From: Heliocidaris tuberculata
Taxonomy: Eukaryota; Echinodermata; Echinoidea; Camarodonta; Echinometridae
Direction of reading: 5' to 3'
Length of the DNA stretch: 64,000 nt
Assembly (NCBI GenBank): GCA_025618425.1
Contig: CM046832.1
Location: forward strand, 57,185,587-57,249,586
The translations under genes were made by a program, and so were the position numbers. Of this stretch, positions 1 through 14,200 are shown piece by piece; position 1 is the stretch's first letter, and each line of letters opens with the position of its first letter. The notes beneath the pieces are model-generated. The model worked only from the letters and a program-made list of their open reading frames with translations, was not told where the DNA came from and ran no database searches.

Positions 1-639
1 TCTTTTATGCAATATGAACTTCTTGTGAAATGGGAAATCTTGAATAATTTGTGAAGTTCATGCTGGTGAATGTTTTTGATTTTGCAGTAATTATAAATGC
101 AAATGGTTAGTATGATCTGATGGAGGAGGCCAGGTGGGGGGGGGGGGGGGGGGGGCAGTAGGGGTTTGCAAGGGAATTGTGGAATTTTTGTTGGGTTCTA
201 TGTCTACCGTAAGAGGGGTTTGATGCAAAGTGCATGCACATGGGTCTCCAGATCTAGATCATTCATACATGAGAGGAAAATAATTATTGAAAATTTCACT
301 TTCAACTCTGAAGCCCCAAATTTGTGACTAAGAGACTGAGTTGAAGAGTTCCTGAGCCAGTTATAATCTAGCAAATTTAAGTAAATTGAATCTTGAATAG
401 AGCGATTTTGGTGTCTGTTTTACACTAGTGCAGCAGTGAATTCGCAACACAGTCCCACATAGGCTTGGAGCCCTTTATTTCTAATGCAAAGATCACTTTA
501 TATTTTTATCCTGAGCTGCAGATGTAAAATGAAATGAAAGGGAGCATCTTTAGGCATAGAAGAAGAATTATTAGAGAATATAAAATATAGTCTTGCAGTT
601 TTTCTTATGTAGTTCCTCTGTTTATCATTCATTATGCAG
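1..639. other. Non-coding stretch at window start
   Basis: No coding exon is supported here. It contains a 20-base run of G at about 136-155. If the candidate exon at 640 is real, this is intron of an upstream gene that begins outside the window. Confidence 0.5.
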
Positions 640-693
640 AAAAGTAAAGAACAATTTATTGGAAGATTGATACCAGAAGGGAGGAGAAACACG
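640..693 (+). CDS. Candidate internal exon of an unrecognised upstream gene
   Basis: A 54-nt segment bounded by an acceptor (TCATTCATTATGCAG) and a donor (ACG|GTAAGA). Only one frame is open; it reads KSKEQFIGRLIPEGRRNT and is phase 0 at both ends. The next candidate exon at 1263 is also phase 0, so the two join without a frame change. I do not recognise the peptide. The case rests on splice sites and the open frame alone. The alternative is a chance open segment, or a 5' exon of the downstream FAM107-like gene, to whose 4866-4883 segment it would also join in frame. Confidence 0.4.
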
Positions 694-1262
694 GTAAGAT
701 TTGTCCTTCTTTTTTTTCTTGCTAAAAATTCTGTTTGAAATTTGATAAACTTATGTAATATAGGTCAGTTTATCATGAAAATGTGGCAAAACAAAACCAC
801 TCACTTGGTTTAAGAAGCAGCCTGCAGTATCAATCTTACATGTCATGCCTAAAAATAGCATTTTCATATTTCATTCACTTCTAGAGTTCATTGCACAGCA
901 CTGTTTACACATCTGTATCACTCAGAGCAATGTACATTATAAACCTTTATGCAAATGTTTACAATGTCACATCATTTACATCTTTCCTTCAGCCTCTATA
1001 GTTTTTTTTTACATGAATATGTGTAGCTGTGATTATATAATTAAATAATTAATGAAGTCAGGATGACTTCTTTGCTCATTACTTCGCTGTTCTAAATGTA
1101 CATTTTTTCTACCAAAATTGTCTTGCAGATATCATTTCTTTGAAGTATTGGATGTTTTCAGTTATTTTATGAAAAATTATTTACTGTTACCACTTACCAG
1201 AACTCAAGATTACCTTTCATTAGTACTATAGTACTATGAAAAAGTGGTACATGATGTTTTAG

Positions 1263-1388
1263 GTAGTGGCAAGATATGAACAGCTGCTTCAGGCTTGCTC
1301 TGGTGAACTCTCTGATATCAGAAGCATGATGCTTCATTACACCGTCATGGAGCATAGATTATTCAACCTTGCTCTGTCAGTTTGCTAA
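1263..1388 (+). CDS. Candidate terminal coding exon of the upstream gene
   Basis: After an acceptor ending GATGTTTTAG the sequence stays open for 41 codons and then stops at TAA (1386-1388). The peptide runs VVARYEQLLQACSGELSDIR and on to ...MEHRLFNLALSVC. It has a credible amphipathic composition, with heptad-like leucines. The reading phase matches the exon candidate at 640-693. A canonical AATAAA lies 57 bases past the stop. I do not recognise the family, and the polypyrimidine tract is weak. It is best read as the C-terminus of a gene starting left of the window, with moderate uncertainty. Confidence 0.4.
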   Translation, partial: VVARYEQLLQACSGELSDIRSMMLHYTVMEHRLFNLALSVC

Positions 1389-1445
1389 GAGTGTAGGTGT
1401 CAATTTAGATGAATTTTTAATTGCATGTACCATCTCTCTGACTAT

Positions 1446-1451
1446 AATAAA
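1446..1451 (+). terminator. Possible polyadenylation signal AATAAA
   Basis: A canonical AATAAA hexamer 57 bases after the TAA at 1386-1388. It would end the transcript of the candidate upstream gene. The AT-rich background makes chance occurrence likely, so it is supportive only by position. Confidence 0.3.
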
Positions 1452-3486
1452 CATGTATGGCATGATTGTGTATAAGTTTACATCAGAGATATACTTTCCA
1501 TTATAACTTGAAGGTGTTATTATTGTTGACATTTTAGGGTGATATTATATGCAGAAAGAGTAAATTGTTATGCCATCTTTATCTTGAAAATCTCCAAACA
1601 TACTTGTATTTGCAACAGGTTTTATTGTACGAAATGCATATAAATGAAGTACGTGCATGATATTGATCAACTTACAAATATGGTATGTAAGGGAATTGAA
1701 GCTGCAAGATATGGGCAGCAAAACTGGTCTACTCTGCATACAGCTACAATCATTTATTACACAAGTCTAGTTCTCCAGTTTTCACAGCCTTAATTTTTTA
1801 AAGTGAGAGCAAGAGATTAAATGTAAATTCAGGCTTTCAGCTGTACAAAATTTTGCTGGGAGGTACCCTAATCCGTGCCCTTCTTTTTGAAATCTCTCCC
1901 ATCTTTATTATTTTGACTAGATGATGTCACCTTCTGATGACTATTCAGAAGCTGTGTTTTTTGTGTGCTTATTGAAGCCTGTGTACAAATCCTACTATCC
2001 TCTCTTTATGTATTGGGGCTATTGCGAACTGCAGCAGTGGTACAGGGCTATTCATAGGTTCCTCAAAAGATATGGTTCAGTAGTCCAATTCATTCTTACC
2101 CTATGTAAAAGTACGTGCTTGCGGGACCTTGTGGATACATGTAGGCCCATATGATTCAGTGTATTTTGTCCATTGGGACCATACAGACATTCACATTGGC
2201 TTGTGTGTGTGTGTATATATATAGCTTCTTTGTATTTGTAGTATTTACTCTGTAAGCAACATAACTGAGAGATACATGCACAGGAGACATGGATTCGATT
2301 TATCAGCTTGTTTGCAGTTAAAATATCCACACATGCTTTAGCTGTTGTTAAGGTGGTTGAGGAGTGAGGGGGTAAACTGTAAAGACAATTAAAAGAAATA
2401 ATCTATTCTAGAAGATGAAAGATAAAAACTACCCTGTTTACAATTCCAACCCTTTTTAGATTTGATATTTACATTTTACTTTTTATAATAGAAGAACTTT
2501 GTAATGACTATTGTATAAATTTACAGCAAATTAGAAAATTGTATTTCATGTAGCTTTGTATCTGTAAAGCACATCTTACATTTATTTTGTCAATCTTTAT
2601 TTGTATATTTAATGGTTCATGTTTTGATAGATTTAGTGGTATTACTATTATGAATGTATGATGAAATATTTATTACTATTCAATTTGCCTTATTACCTTC
2701 ATCATTACTTTGCTTGCCAAAGCCGGAGCCATGGATTTACCAGTATGTTACATATCCGTGTTGCGATGCGACTCGGTTCATTCAGCCAACACTGGCATGT
2801 TGTGCCAGTGAAGTTTATTATGGAGTAAGCAAAATATACACAAATGCTAGACCAAGTATAGTATACCATGATGACTTACAGTGCCAGTAAAGTTTATGCA
2901 GTAAGCAAATGATTGATCATATATACAAATCATGAACCTAGTAGGACTGTACAATTGTACCACACCCAGAGAAATCATCTAGGCCTACCTTCAAATGGAA
3001 TGATATCATTTTGCAACATATTGTTAGAACTTTAATACTCTTGTGATCAGACGTTGTTTATCTTTGAGAAAATAGTTGATTATGAACTCTTGACAATCAT
3101 ATTAAAAATACAAGGTCTTTAAAAAAAAGAAAACAATCAGCTTATCACTTCAAAACTGACAGTCAATCAAGCATGCTTAAGTCATTGATCAATGTTATAA
3201 TTATTCTGTATCTGTAAACTTGGTCCCCTAACCCCCCCCCCCTCCCCCCACCTGTTGAAATGGTCCTTTTCATATTTTCTGGAAATTTATACACACAGTG
3301 ACTCCTTTTGTGATTTATATATTGTGATATCTGATGTGCTGCTGAATGTTTTTTTTTTTAATACCAAAATCATATTACCTTGCAACAACAATGTGCATTA
3401 TCTAAATTCAATCTCATCTGATATTCGGAATGTATTACACAGTTAACCTGCTTCAGGCAACAATTAGTTCCCTTGAACCGCATTTC

Positions 3487-3940
3487 TCATTGAAACCTTT
3501 AGGACTACATGAAGAAACAGATCAATGAAAGTTTGAGCAAAATCTGATAAGAAATAACTAAGAAAGTTATGAATTTTTGAAGTTGTTAGCAATCAAACAC
3601 AAAGTGGCAACTCCATGACATCTTTTTTGATGAGAGAATAGATTTGTATCATACAGGTTTTGAGTAAAAGCATAAAGTGAAATGATTATATGTAGGGTGC
3701 ATGTATGATAAAATATTTTCTTTATAGAAAATGGAAATTTATGATATCAGTACAGGGCAAATGGGAGAGGCGCTCACAAGATACATCACGGAATTACCCA
3801 TTTGTGTTTGATTGATTACACCTCAAAACATTCATTACTTTCTCATTTCTTATCAAATTTTACTCAAACTTTCATTAATCTGTTTCTTCTTTTTTTCTGC
3901 TCCTTTTAAAACCAATTTGATATTAGGCTGGACTTCTCCT
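3487..3940. mobile_element. Degraded MITE of the TTAA/AAGGGGAAT family
   Basis: The left arm (GAAGAAACAGATCAATGAAAG..., about 3513) and right arm (...CTTTCATTAATCTGTTTCTTC, about 3867-3893) are inverted copies of each other. The right terminus ends TTCTCCT next to TTAA (3941-3944). The arms match internal parts of the elements at 19400 and 31221. The left terminus appears deleted or diverged (CCTTTAGGACTAC). Confidence 0.55.
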
Positions 3941-4494
3941 TTAAAGATGACGTTCCTTGTCCCTCTTGACTGTTGAGTGATCTTTATATGCAGGTTTCTC
4001 TATAATCGGATAAAATCTAGTGGTTATTTTTACATAAATCTTATGACTTGTGAGTAAGGTCACATGGATAATTGCATGTATTAGTGTTAAAACAAATATT
4101 TGACACATTCGAAGGATGATGCTGCCTTGAAAGCTCCAGTTATGGGAAATGCACTGTGTGTATGAGGAGTGCAGTTTCTCAATGGAAATGTGCTGTACTG
4201 TGAACGTGATTTTATGATTGCAATGTTGTACATGTGCATATTAACAAGGTTAATCAAACTGAATTGCAATAAAGTGACTAATATTTGTAAGTATACCACA
4301 GGTAAATCTATCCTTGTTACAGTATATAAATATGTCGTCTTCTTGCTGTTTCTTTATAACATAGAATAATATGTCACTTCAAATGTTTCCCATTATTCAG
4401 AACATTCTATGTTACAAAGATGTAGCCTATAGGGCCTATACTCTTGTCAGTCCTACGTAAATATGTATTTCATATGTTCCATATACTAGTAGTC

Positions 4495-4567
4495 TACTGA
4501 GAGCCAAAAGGGCATTTGACTTGAATACACACTTTACACAGAGTTAATGCCCTTTTGGCTGTCAATG
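4495..4567. repeat. 70-bp foldback repeat, copy 1
   Basis: The arms are GAGAGCCAAAAGGGCATTTGA and the inverse of TTAATGCCCTTTTGGCTGTC. Both arms share the variant CCAAAAGGGCAT where most other copies have CCAGAAGGGCGT, so the stem is preserved. First member of the dispersed family listed through this annotation. Confidence 0.8.
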
Positions 4568-4865
4568 GATGAATTATCTCAGATTATGCCATTTGAATTT
4601 TCATTTATTGATTTACCTGGTATGTTTCATTTTTTGTTCAACATGTTTTTCCTATATGAATAATTTTTTCCAGGTAATATTTCATGGTTGATTACATGTG
4701 AATTCCAAACAATAGAGTCATACCTGTATATGTACCCTTATCTGTCATGTATAGTACTTTGACCTGCATGCACTTAAGTCATATGGTAAACATCCATATC
4801 TCGTCAAACAAGCATTCTCATTTGAATATATTCTCTGTTGCCATTTCTCGTATTATGTCAAGCAG

Positions 4866-4883
4866 CCAGGAGCAATGACAAAG
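4866..4883 (+). CDS. FAM107-like: Proposed first coding exon (MTK) of the FAM107-like gene
   Basis: CCAGGAGCAATGACAAAG is followed by a good donor (GTAAGC). ATG at 4875 gives M-T-K and ends in phase 0, exactly the phase needed by the exon at 11157. An AG (or CAG) just upstream at 4865 could be an acceptor, so the segment may be an 18-nt microexon or the end of a first exon with 5' UTR. No stop was seen in this frame just upstream, so translation could also begin earlier. Evidence is limited to the donor, the phase match and the ATG. Confidence 0.35.
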
Positions 4884-5187
4884 GTAAGCTCATTCCACTC
4901 CGCCTGTACCACCACTCGTCATCATTGTAATTATTGCATTCCCCACATTCCATACCTCACCTATAAACCATTTATAATAGCACCATAGAGTGATCATGTG
5001 ACCCCCTCTTATTCTTTCATTTATTAATATGGTCAGTCCGGAAATGTTGATTGTAGATAAGGAGGGAGATTTTAGTGTAGCACAGATTACAATGTTTTGA
5101 CGTTTATAATCTTACACATAGTCATTAAATGCTCTTTTTAAATCAAGGCATTAATGTGATGAAAACGGGCTACAATGTATGATAATA

Positions 5188-5238
<51 letters not shown>

Positions 5239-8200
5239 CAGAGACGGACAGAGACAGAGACAGAGACAGAGATGGATGGACAGAAAGAGAGAGGAGAGAC
5301 AGAAAAAGGGAGAATGAAGGGGGGGGGGGGAATAAAGAGAAGGGTGTAAGAAAGGGAGAGGAGGGGGGGGGGGGTGGTGTTGGTGGGTCTAGGGTGGTTC
5401 AAGAAAACTTGTACTTTTAAATATAATTGTACAAGAAGATGTAAAAAAAATTGCAGGTGTAGACATTTGTAACATTTCTGTTTATAATAAGATTAATTCT
5501 TTGACATTTGTATCAGTTGAAAAGCAAGTTTCTGGAAAGTAAGTGTCATGAACCACTTCATATAGTTATATCTGTCAAGAATCAAAGTCTATTATTCTGG
5601 AGATAAATTGATAGCTGTTTCCTGATTGCAGAAGGAAGGATGCTTATAAATGGCACAATAAATGTAACTTGCACTATTAGGGTATTTCCCTGTAACCGAG
5701 ATAATAAGGGCTGTGGGTACAGGGTATTTCCCTGTATCTTGTGTTGATTCTCTGACATTTAGAAAAGAAGGGTGTTATGTACAGATCAGAAAAGTGAGGG
5801 GGTCGAATTGCATGTACCCATTTTTTCCATCCTCAACAAATTCCCATTGGTTTGTAATGGAATAGCAGTGTTCCAGCATGTGCATGTTACCCTTGTTTTC
5901 CTACAGTAATTAATATGATAATTCTGATTTAGTGGTAATCTATTGATTTCACTAAGGTGGTGTTTATTTCACTAAGGTGGTGTTTATTTCACTTGCATGT
6001 GGAATATATCCCATTTTAATGTATACTGGTACATGAAATGTCATTGATACTAAATTCAGAAAAAAGTAAAGAATGTAGCATGCTGTGAAATGATAGTAGT
6101 CACAGTATGTATTCAGAGAATAAAGTTCTACAAGGAAATTACAAGTTACAACTGGTGCCTGAAATCTTGAAATACTGTAGATGAAGCAATTTAATGAAAA
6201 TGTTAATTGTAGTTAAACTTCATAGCAAGGAGATGAGCCATACTACCCATGCAGGTAGATCTTTAAAAAATCACAACTAATACCTACAACTTCGAAATCT
6301 TTGGAAAACAACAAATACAAACAAACAACCCAACAAACATAGGCCTATACTTTTTGATTCACTTGTGTAGGCCTGCATGAAAGGTCAAGGCAATCAACAT
6401 CCCTTTGAAAAAATCAATAGTTTCATTTCTGTAAATTTAAAGTAATGGAGAGCATAGTCAGAGCTCTATACTAACTTTTTAAATGGGGGGTCAGAAGTAA
6501 AGTTATACTTTTCTGTGACTGCATGCTATCAGGCCCATATTTAGGCCTATACATCAACCATTTTATAGGTCTCAGAGTAAAATTTTAGAGATTTGTGTTT
6601 ATTGGCCCTCTGTTCATGATATTATGCTCAGGTATTACACACCTTTAAAGATAGTGTCCTCTTGTGACTTGCCCCACTGATGACTGTTGCCATGGTGATT
6701 TGAGATTTGCCATCTGTGCCTAGTGAGCTGGTGTATTCAACCGAATGATTAGATTATTTGTTGTTTATAAACTGCATGTGGGAGCTTAGTTATGAGCCAA
6801 TTTCAACTAAAAAATTAACTTGTATATTTGAGAAATCACTTTTCCAGATAATCATATGATTATCCTTAATTGTAAAGTTTGAAAACCCGTGTTAAGTATT
6901 TTGTCTAGTTCAGAATAAAAATGAACAAAACAAGATAATATTAAATCTGTGTTTTATCTGTTTTATATTCGGAGAATGATAAAGAAATAAATTATTTATC
7001 ATTTTGAGTTTTTCTTTTTTGAAAATAAATATTTGTGGAGATTGATAAAGGAGGCCCATACCTTAATGTCACCAGTCGTGGTGCACCTTTGTAATACAGC
7101 TTCATTGCTGTATTACCCTGTGTCAACTGCCCTAGTCTCTCTGGAGCGAAATGAACGGAATCACGGATGCGATTGGCTCGCAGACATGGTACCAAAATAA
7201 ATAAGGAACAACTATGCGGCGTTTTGCTCGCTGCTGATCACGCACAGAATGACAGCAGGCAAAGTTCGTTTCCAAAGAGAATTATCCACGGGCTTTTTTA
7301 TGTTCTGTTAATTTTTTTTTGTAAAACAAGAACTTTTGCTTTAGCAGACTGAGTGAAACAAAATAAGTAATATGTATCATATTTTCTGTTTTCGATGTAA
7401 CATAGATGTTGGCCAGAAAATTTTTTTGCATGAAAAATACTTTGGAAATAAATGATCTTTGTTCAAAGTTGGCTGTCTTGCCGAGAATGCCTATGCTCCA
7501 GTCTTGACGCGCCATTCCTACAACACAGAAATCATGACGTAGGCAGCCCAACAGGTGCATTACACAGGGTGCATGAGCAATCCATGCAATAGCCAAGTAG
7601 TATAGATAGTATGCTTTCGTAGTGCGCTGTTTACTAAGTGAATATTTTTACAACGGAGTGATTTATCTTAGATTAGCCCTTCCTTCACAATATCATTTGC
7701 GAAGGGTGCGGCACCACTGGTACAATGTGCAGCGACACTGGAGCAGCAGAAGCCCTGCAGAAGTGCTACAGCTAGTAGCGTTCACGCCGTAGTTCTAAGC
7801 AAGATACAATGTTTTAGGTGAATTTTATTCACAAGCATTTTCGGCATCAAATGGTGGGTGATTTCTCAACAACCATGGTATTTTGTGAAAATTATTAATC
7901 CAAAACTGTCCAACCCCTCTACGACTGGTGACTTTATGGTACCTTTCAATTTTCCTTTTTTCAATATTTCAACTGTCTGTTACCTGATCTCAGAAATTCA
8001 TCTATGAACACCTGTAATTTCTTTGCTTTAATGTTATTCCTTTTTCTCTTCTTAGTAGTCATAATATCATAATAATGCATGTGTCACTGTAATGTATTAT
8101 GTTTCATATAATCGTGAACTTGACATGGTAGATCATAGTGCATCTTCATTCAATATATGTATTGTTGTGGAATCTATGGATCTTGTGAAGTAAACTAACC

Positions 8201-11200
8201 CAAAACAGGGCTCTGCTTCATTACATTCAAACATACCTTTCCAATAGTATTAGCCCATCAGGATCACTGATCTGTGTTAAAGTTGAGTTCTGGTCATGAG
8301 ATTGAATTGTGAAATAAATTGTCTCAAAGTAATTGGCAAAGATTGATTATATAGCACATAAGAATTGGTGTATGCAGTAAGGTTTTGGAATCACCAAAAT
8401 GATGAATTGACTCGATCCTGCTGAGAGTCACTTACACTGCACACAGAACATTTCAGCTGTTTCTTGTCATATTTTGAATGTGAGTGTATTTGAAGAGCAA
8501 TCCTTTTCAGGGTACATTTCTACTATGATAATCTTCCATACTAACATAAAAAGAATGAGAAAGCTCATAAATTATTTTTTACCTTTCCCAGAACTCAACC
8601 TTCCCTTTAAAATGGCATTAAACTGGCAAAACTTGAACAGCGCCACCTTACAGTAACCGCCAAATTGAGATTATAATTTGAAAATTAATTTCATTTTATT
8701 TTGAATTTCGACAAACAGCTGTTTGGAAAATAGGCACATTTTATATTTCAAACTATTATTTTTGACATTGCACATGTGGAAAATTGCCTAAAGATACATT
8801 CTAAGCTTCTACAAACTAGAATGGGGCATGATGGGAAAATTAGAGGCACAGACACTTATCAAATCCTGTTGAAAGATGGCGCCATTAGGAGCTTCAATTT
8901 ACTGTCACTTTAACTTGTAGGTTGGTTCTTGATTCATTGGCTGATTTTTTGGAGGGTTGAAACCATTGTGCAGTACGATCCCTGATATCAATGGAGGTAT
9001 ACATAACATAATAGTCTGTGTACTTACATATTTAGAAGTATATACCTCTGTCTTTAGAAGTATGTACCTGTGTCCTTCGATGAGTAGTTGATGGTTGTTT
9101 TTTCTTGAACTTGAAAGTCACAATATAGTTGAATTTTCATGTAAGATGACTAAAAAAAAAGAAAGAAAAGTAAATGAGCATTTATATAGGTTAGAGTTAA
9201 GGTTGCAAGTTGGATTTAGGTTTGGTTTGGGGTTAGGAATAGCTTTAGGGTTAGGATTAGGTGTAGTATTTGGTCATGGGTTGTAGTTAAGAACTTGGTG
9301 TCTCAGTTAGTGTAGGATATTGACTGCTGAGCAATTGTTGGCAGAGCTTGTGTTGTAGAACCATTCGGCACACTACCAAACTGACTCATGGTTTGTGTGT
9401 TGATTCTCATCTTCACTAGCTCAATATTGATTCAGTTTAAGTGTCAATTATCAACCCAGCATGCTTGACTTTGCTTTCCAAGAGACCCTGGCCCAAAGGA
9501 TACCTTAAACCCATGTCTGTATTAAAAAGAACCCCAAACGAACAAAGTAAATTAACACTTCTGAGAAATAATATATTCATTTGTATCAGTAATCAATATG
9601 TCATAAAGACAGTACTACACACATAAAAACAACTTTCAAAACTTTCAAAACTTTCAAAACTTTCAAGTTTTTATGGCTTTGTTAATACAGTATATCTATT
9701 TCTAGGGTGTCTGAACAAACAGTAAGGTACTGAAAGATGCTACATGTCCTTTGAGCTATGTTTTATTAATTATCTGCACGGAAAGCATAATGAAGGGGAG
9801 GGGTGGCTCTGGTGCTTCCACAATATTTCCATCAATATTGAAAATTCAGAATTAGATGTTTGTAGGTTTTCAAGGTGTTTGAGTGTCCAATTCAAAAGTT
9901 TTTAGAGAAAGTTGTCTGCAGCTTCAAATTTTCAGCTCTGATTTTTTTTAGGAATCATGAAATAAAGAAATTCACATACTAAAATTACTGTTTAGTATCA
10001 AGTATTAGATGCACTTTAGATACTTACAAAAACCTGTTCCTCAACCAGTTATCCAGGATTGTAAATGGGAATGCATGTTTACATCTTTGCAGACTGATTA
10101 ATGATCCACTTTCATTTGGACTATTAATGTTTGTACCATCCAAATTGATAACCTCCTTGCTTTAAGAAGAATGTAACAGAAGATGACATGTTTAACAAAT
10201 GCAAGTGACTAATGTGCATGCATCTTCTACTGCATGCTTCAAATGAAGTCTTCATTTATACTATCGGTATATACAACACATAATGTGCATTCTTTTTACT
10301 CTCACATAGTGGTGTGCATATCATACAAATCAATATTTTACCCATAGTTCATAGAAAGACTTGTGGAAAAAAATGAGTGTATGCATGTATTTACAACCCA
10401 GTTATGAATTATGTTTCTTTATATCCATCAGATGATCAATTAAATTACAAATTTGTCAACATGAATTCTTAACCCATTAATAGTGATCAACTCGCTAACT
10501 CTCTAGGCTTGATTAGGAACCACCTTCTCTGTTAGGCAGGGGGTTAATAAAATATTACACAATATATTTCCCAAATTGAATTTATGGATTAGGAGATGCA
10601 GGGTATGTGAACTGTTATATTGAGAAAGTTCATAAATGAAAGGTATGTGGTACAAATGAATAGTTGGCCTGTTTATGGATTTCAAAATTCTACTTATAGT
10701 TGTGGGTTGTCTATTACTTCCTCATGTCCTGGATCATTCCTTACTCTTTCAAGCCTTAAAGTATTTCAAACTTCTGTTTCATTAAAAAAAGAAAATATAA
10801 GTATGCTATTGCAGCTCTGAACAGAATATTACTTTCTGTTTGACAAATTAATGTTAATGTTTCTTGTTGTGCATGAAAATTTCAAGAGATATCTCAAATT
10901 GTATTGTTCAAGTACAACTAGAAGCATTACCAATTTATGATGGCAATTTCAAGTGCAAGTATGTTACTGTGTACTAATCAAGTGATCACTCATAAGTAGA
11001 GGACTTTATAAAGTGAAACTACAATATTTCTCCTCAAATTACATGTATGTAACAATGAAACTGATTCATATAGTAAAACCTGAATTAATCACTCACTTGA
11101 AAGGACAACCCTGGATTTTGATATAAATCTTCTGGTTTTAATTTTCTTAACTGTAGAGGGAGCATGACATCCACCTGCAAGCCTTGTCGGAGCTTCATCA

Positions 11201-14200
11201 GCGTGTCAAGCCATTGCCAGGTAAATATCAGTGATTGATATCTACATGTACCAGTATCCATCATGTATAAACTAGACAGTATGCTTCATTAGTTTTGTTA
11301 GTATGTCTTTCAACACATTGAATATTGAGATATAATGACTTTCAAATTTACCCTATCCATTCTTCCTTATGATGACTAAATATATGATACCTTTGTTTCC
11401 TTACAATACAAATGATGATCCCATCAACAATTTGTTAATTGGTGATTATACATTTTGATACTGTAGCCATTAGTTTTATGATAATTGTGAGTGTGCTTCA
11501 TTAATTCCATTTAATATCTCATTTAGTCTCTGTATGATGTGACTTGTGAAATTATATTATCCAATGACTTCTGATGTGAAACAAATGTGACACTTTTTAT
11601 ATATATGATAGTGGTACAAATGATGGTCCCATCTACAATTTGTTGATTGGTGATTTAATTTGGATACTGTAGCCATTAGTTTTATGATTATTGTCAGTGT
11701 TCTTCATTAATTTCATTATTCACTTTAATCCCAACCAAGTGTGTGTATGATATATGACTTGCAAAATTACATTAACTCATCCCAGCTGATACACATGATG
11801 CATTTATGCACTTCAATGATATCATATACAGTATTTTTATGATTATTGTCATTTGAATACATTGTGGTAACTTTTGTATTGTTTTGTCTGGTGAAGTCAG
11901 CAGAACGAATGATCTTCTTTTTAATCTGTTAATTAATTATACTAACATTACATTATTTTAATATTCCATTAATTCTACCTGTTTCAAAATTTCCTTTTAG
12001 AAAATTGATTGGATTTATTATATTTTTTTTCTCAGATGTTCAAAGTTTCTCACATTCTCTCTCTCTCTCTCTCTCTCATTCGCTCTATCTCTCCTTCAGC
12101 TCTTTCTCTCTTAACTTATCTAGAAAGTGGATGTTTTGTCTGTGAGGAACTATCTGATGCACTGGTGTATTAATGAATTCTATAATGTTGGTGGAATTAT
12201 TTCTAGCTATAATTTTCAGTACACCCCTCCTCTACCTTGTACATGTACATGCATATAGTGTTGTAAAGATCAGGCCTCCTATATTGCATTACATTACCGG
12301 TATACCAGCTATCATTTAATTATAGTTGTTGGTATTAGAATGATATTGGTAGTTAATGATTTTAGGCATTTTTATTTATTTTAAAAATTTGAAGTTATTT
12401 TGTAAAGACATAAGTTTGTAAAAGAAATTTGTGAATTTAATAACCTTCTGATGTGCAGGTGACATGTTGCTAGTGAAAAGATATCTGTGTTGAAACTATC
12501 CAAGAGAACAACTAACATTAAAATGCCAGAACATGTGAATTAAAGTCTTTATAGAAACGTATGGTTTTAAATTGAATATAAATGTAATCAAATTACCTAA
12601 TGTCTTCATCAAGTTGTATGTGTATGATTTTCTGAAAGTATACGTTTACTTATGAAATCACATTCTTCTAAAAAATACTGTAGTGTTATTGCGCTCTGGA
12701 CTTCTCTCAGCTTTCTGTAAATATTGGTGCAGCTACCATTGTATTTGATTTTGTTGTTTATTTATCTTAGGAAACAATGCTTTATACAAATCTGAACAAA
12801 AAGAGTACTTTTATCATTGAAAAGTTGGTTTTTCTTGTGTAATTCACCTTCAACTTATCCATGAAAGCTGGGTATAAATCAGAATGAATTTACAGTCTTT
12901 GACTGTGTAACACCCAGTGAATCGAAACAACCAATTCTGGAATTCTAGTGTGTGTGTGTGTGTGTGTTTGTATGTACTTTGGTGTACAGTAGAGTTTATG
13001 GCTTTATTCTAGTTCTAATTCTAATTCTATATCATGAATAATATTTACCAAATATGCAAATAAAAAATTTAAATATATTAATGCTTAAAGATAAGTATCA
13101 AAGTACATGTAAACTATTTTCCTTAATTAAGAATGTAAATATACTACCCTTTTAGTATACCTTCAGGAATTCACTACTGATATGTCACCTGTATCATTTG
13201 TTACTTGTTTTCGATTTACTTCATTTCAAATGATCAATGACTAGGGCTTAAGTATCTTTGAAACCATTTACAAAGTTAGATATAGAAAGGTCACCACAAA
13301 ATCATATGAAATGAAATGATGACATGTATGTGCTCTAGAAAGATACAGTCCTGCAACCTTTCTACATTGTGTTCCACTTCAAATGGTGTGATGCAGGAAG
13401 CCTTCCCTATTGCATCGCATTATTACTGTACTATACATACATGTTTTGCTCCCTGCACAGCATGGCCAGTCAACCATGAATTCATTTCTAAATAAGGAGA
13501 AAAAACAGTGCATTGAAATAAACAAGAAAACCTCTTTTTTGGTAGTCTTCTACCTTTGTTTGGTTTGCTATGCTTGATGTTCACATGTAGAAAGGAAGCA
13601 AATAGTTGCTCTCTTCCAAAGTCAAAGTTAAACTCCGGTCGTGAACAGCAGTGCAAACATACACATATTTTTTCTTCCGGTTTCCCAAAGGGTTAATTGA
13701 AAGAGTAAATTTAAGGCCTCAGGGTTGCTGTCAATCAGATAAATTGCTTTCTGCAACTTTATAAAGATGTTAATCATTCATTTAAGTATAAAATGTTCAT
13801 TTTCTATCTATATACACTATACAGTACAGTTTATTCCAGATAAGCTGTTTTTATTCATGTTTTCAAAAAAGATTACGAGTGTGCCTAAAGTGTACCAATT
13901 ACTTGAAAAAATAATTTTGTGTACAGCTAGAAAGTATAAATCAACCCCAACGAACTTTATGTGGCATTCTGTAGGTCAACAGTTAAGGAGTATGAAGGAA
14001 ATAAAGGATAACAAGAAAGTGCGCACGTGGAACCGAACTCTGAGTTCGGTTCCCACCGAGCCCTTATCTTGGCGAGTGTGTACTGGTCCGTTGAGTAGTC
14101 TACTCATAAACTTACGATATCTCTTTATAGAATTAATATTTGAAGCCCATATTTTGAATATAAGATAACGACATGGAACCTCTAGCATACAGGGCAAAAT

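Larger units (their letters stand above)
1389..4865. other. Intergenic or 5' region between the two candidate genes
   Basis: No exon is supported. It holds a short (TG)n(TA)n tract at about 2203-2222, an oligo-C run at about 3232-3248, a degraded inverted-repeat element at about 3487-3940 and a 70-bp foldback at 4495-4567. A promoter of the FAM107-like gene would be expected near its right end, but I could not pinpoint one. Confidence 0.5.
4884..11156. other. Intron 1 of the FAM107-like gene
   Basis: About 6.3 kb without supported coding sequence. Contents: a (GA)n purine tract (5190-5390), a 20-bp direct repeat (about 5946-5990), a TIR element (7055-7943), a GTTGAGTTCTGG MITE (8282-8599), GGTTAG-rich simple sequence (9188-9290) and a 9-bp tandem repeat (9631-9667). 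Confidence 0.5.

Noticed and set aside
5151..5402. SLSLSL/SVSV ORF on the minus strand
   Set aside because: It is the complement of a (GA)n tract; low complexity only.
5517..5538. Exon-like 22-nt segment ending at GTAAGT
   Set aside because: It breaks the phase between the MTK exon and exon 2, and has no further support.
7282..7596. 104-residue minus-strand ORF
   Set aside because: It lies inside the TIR element at 7055-7943, with no recognisable domain.
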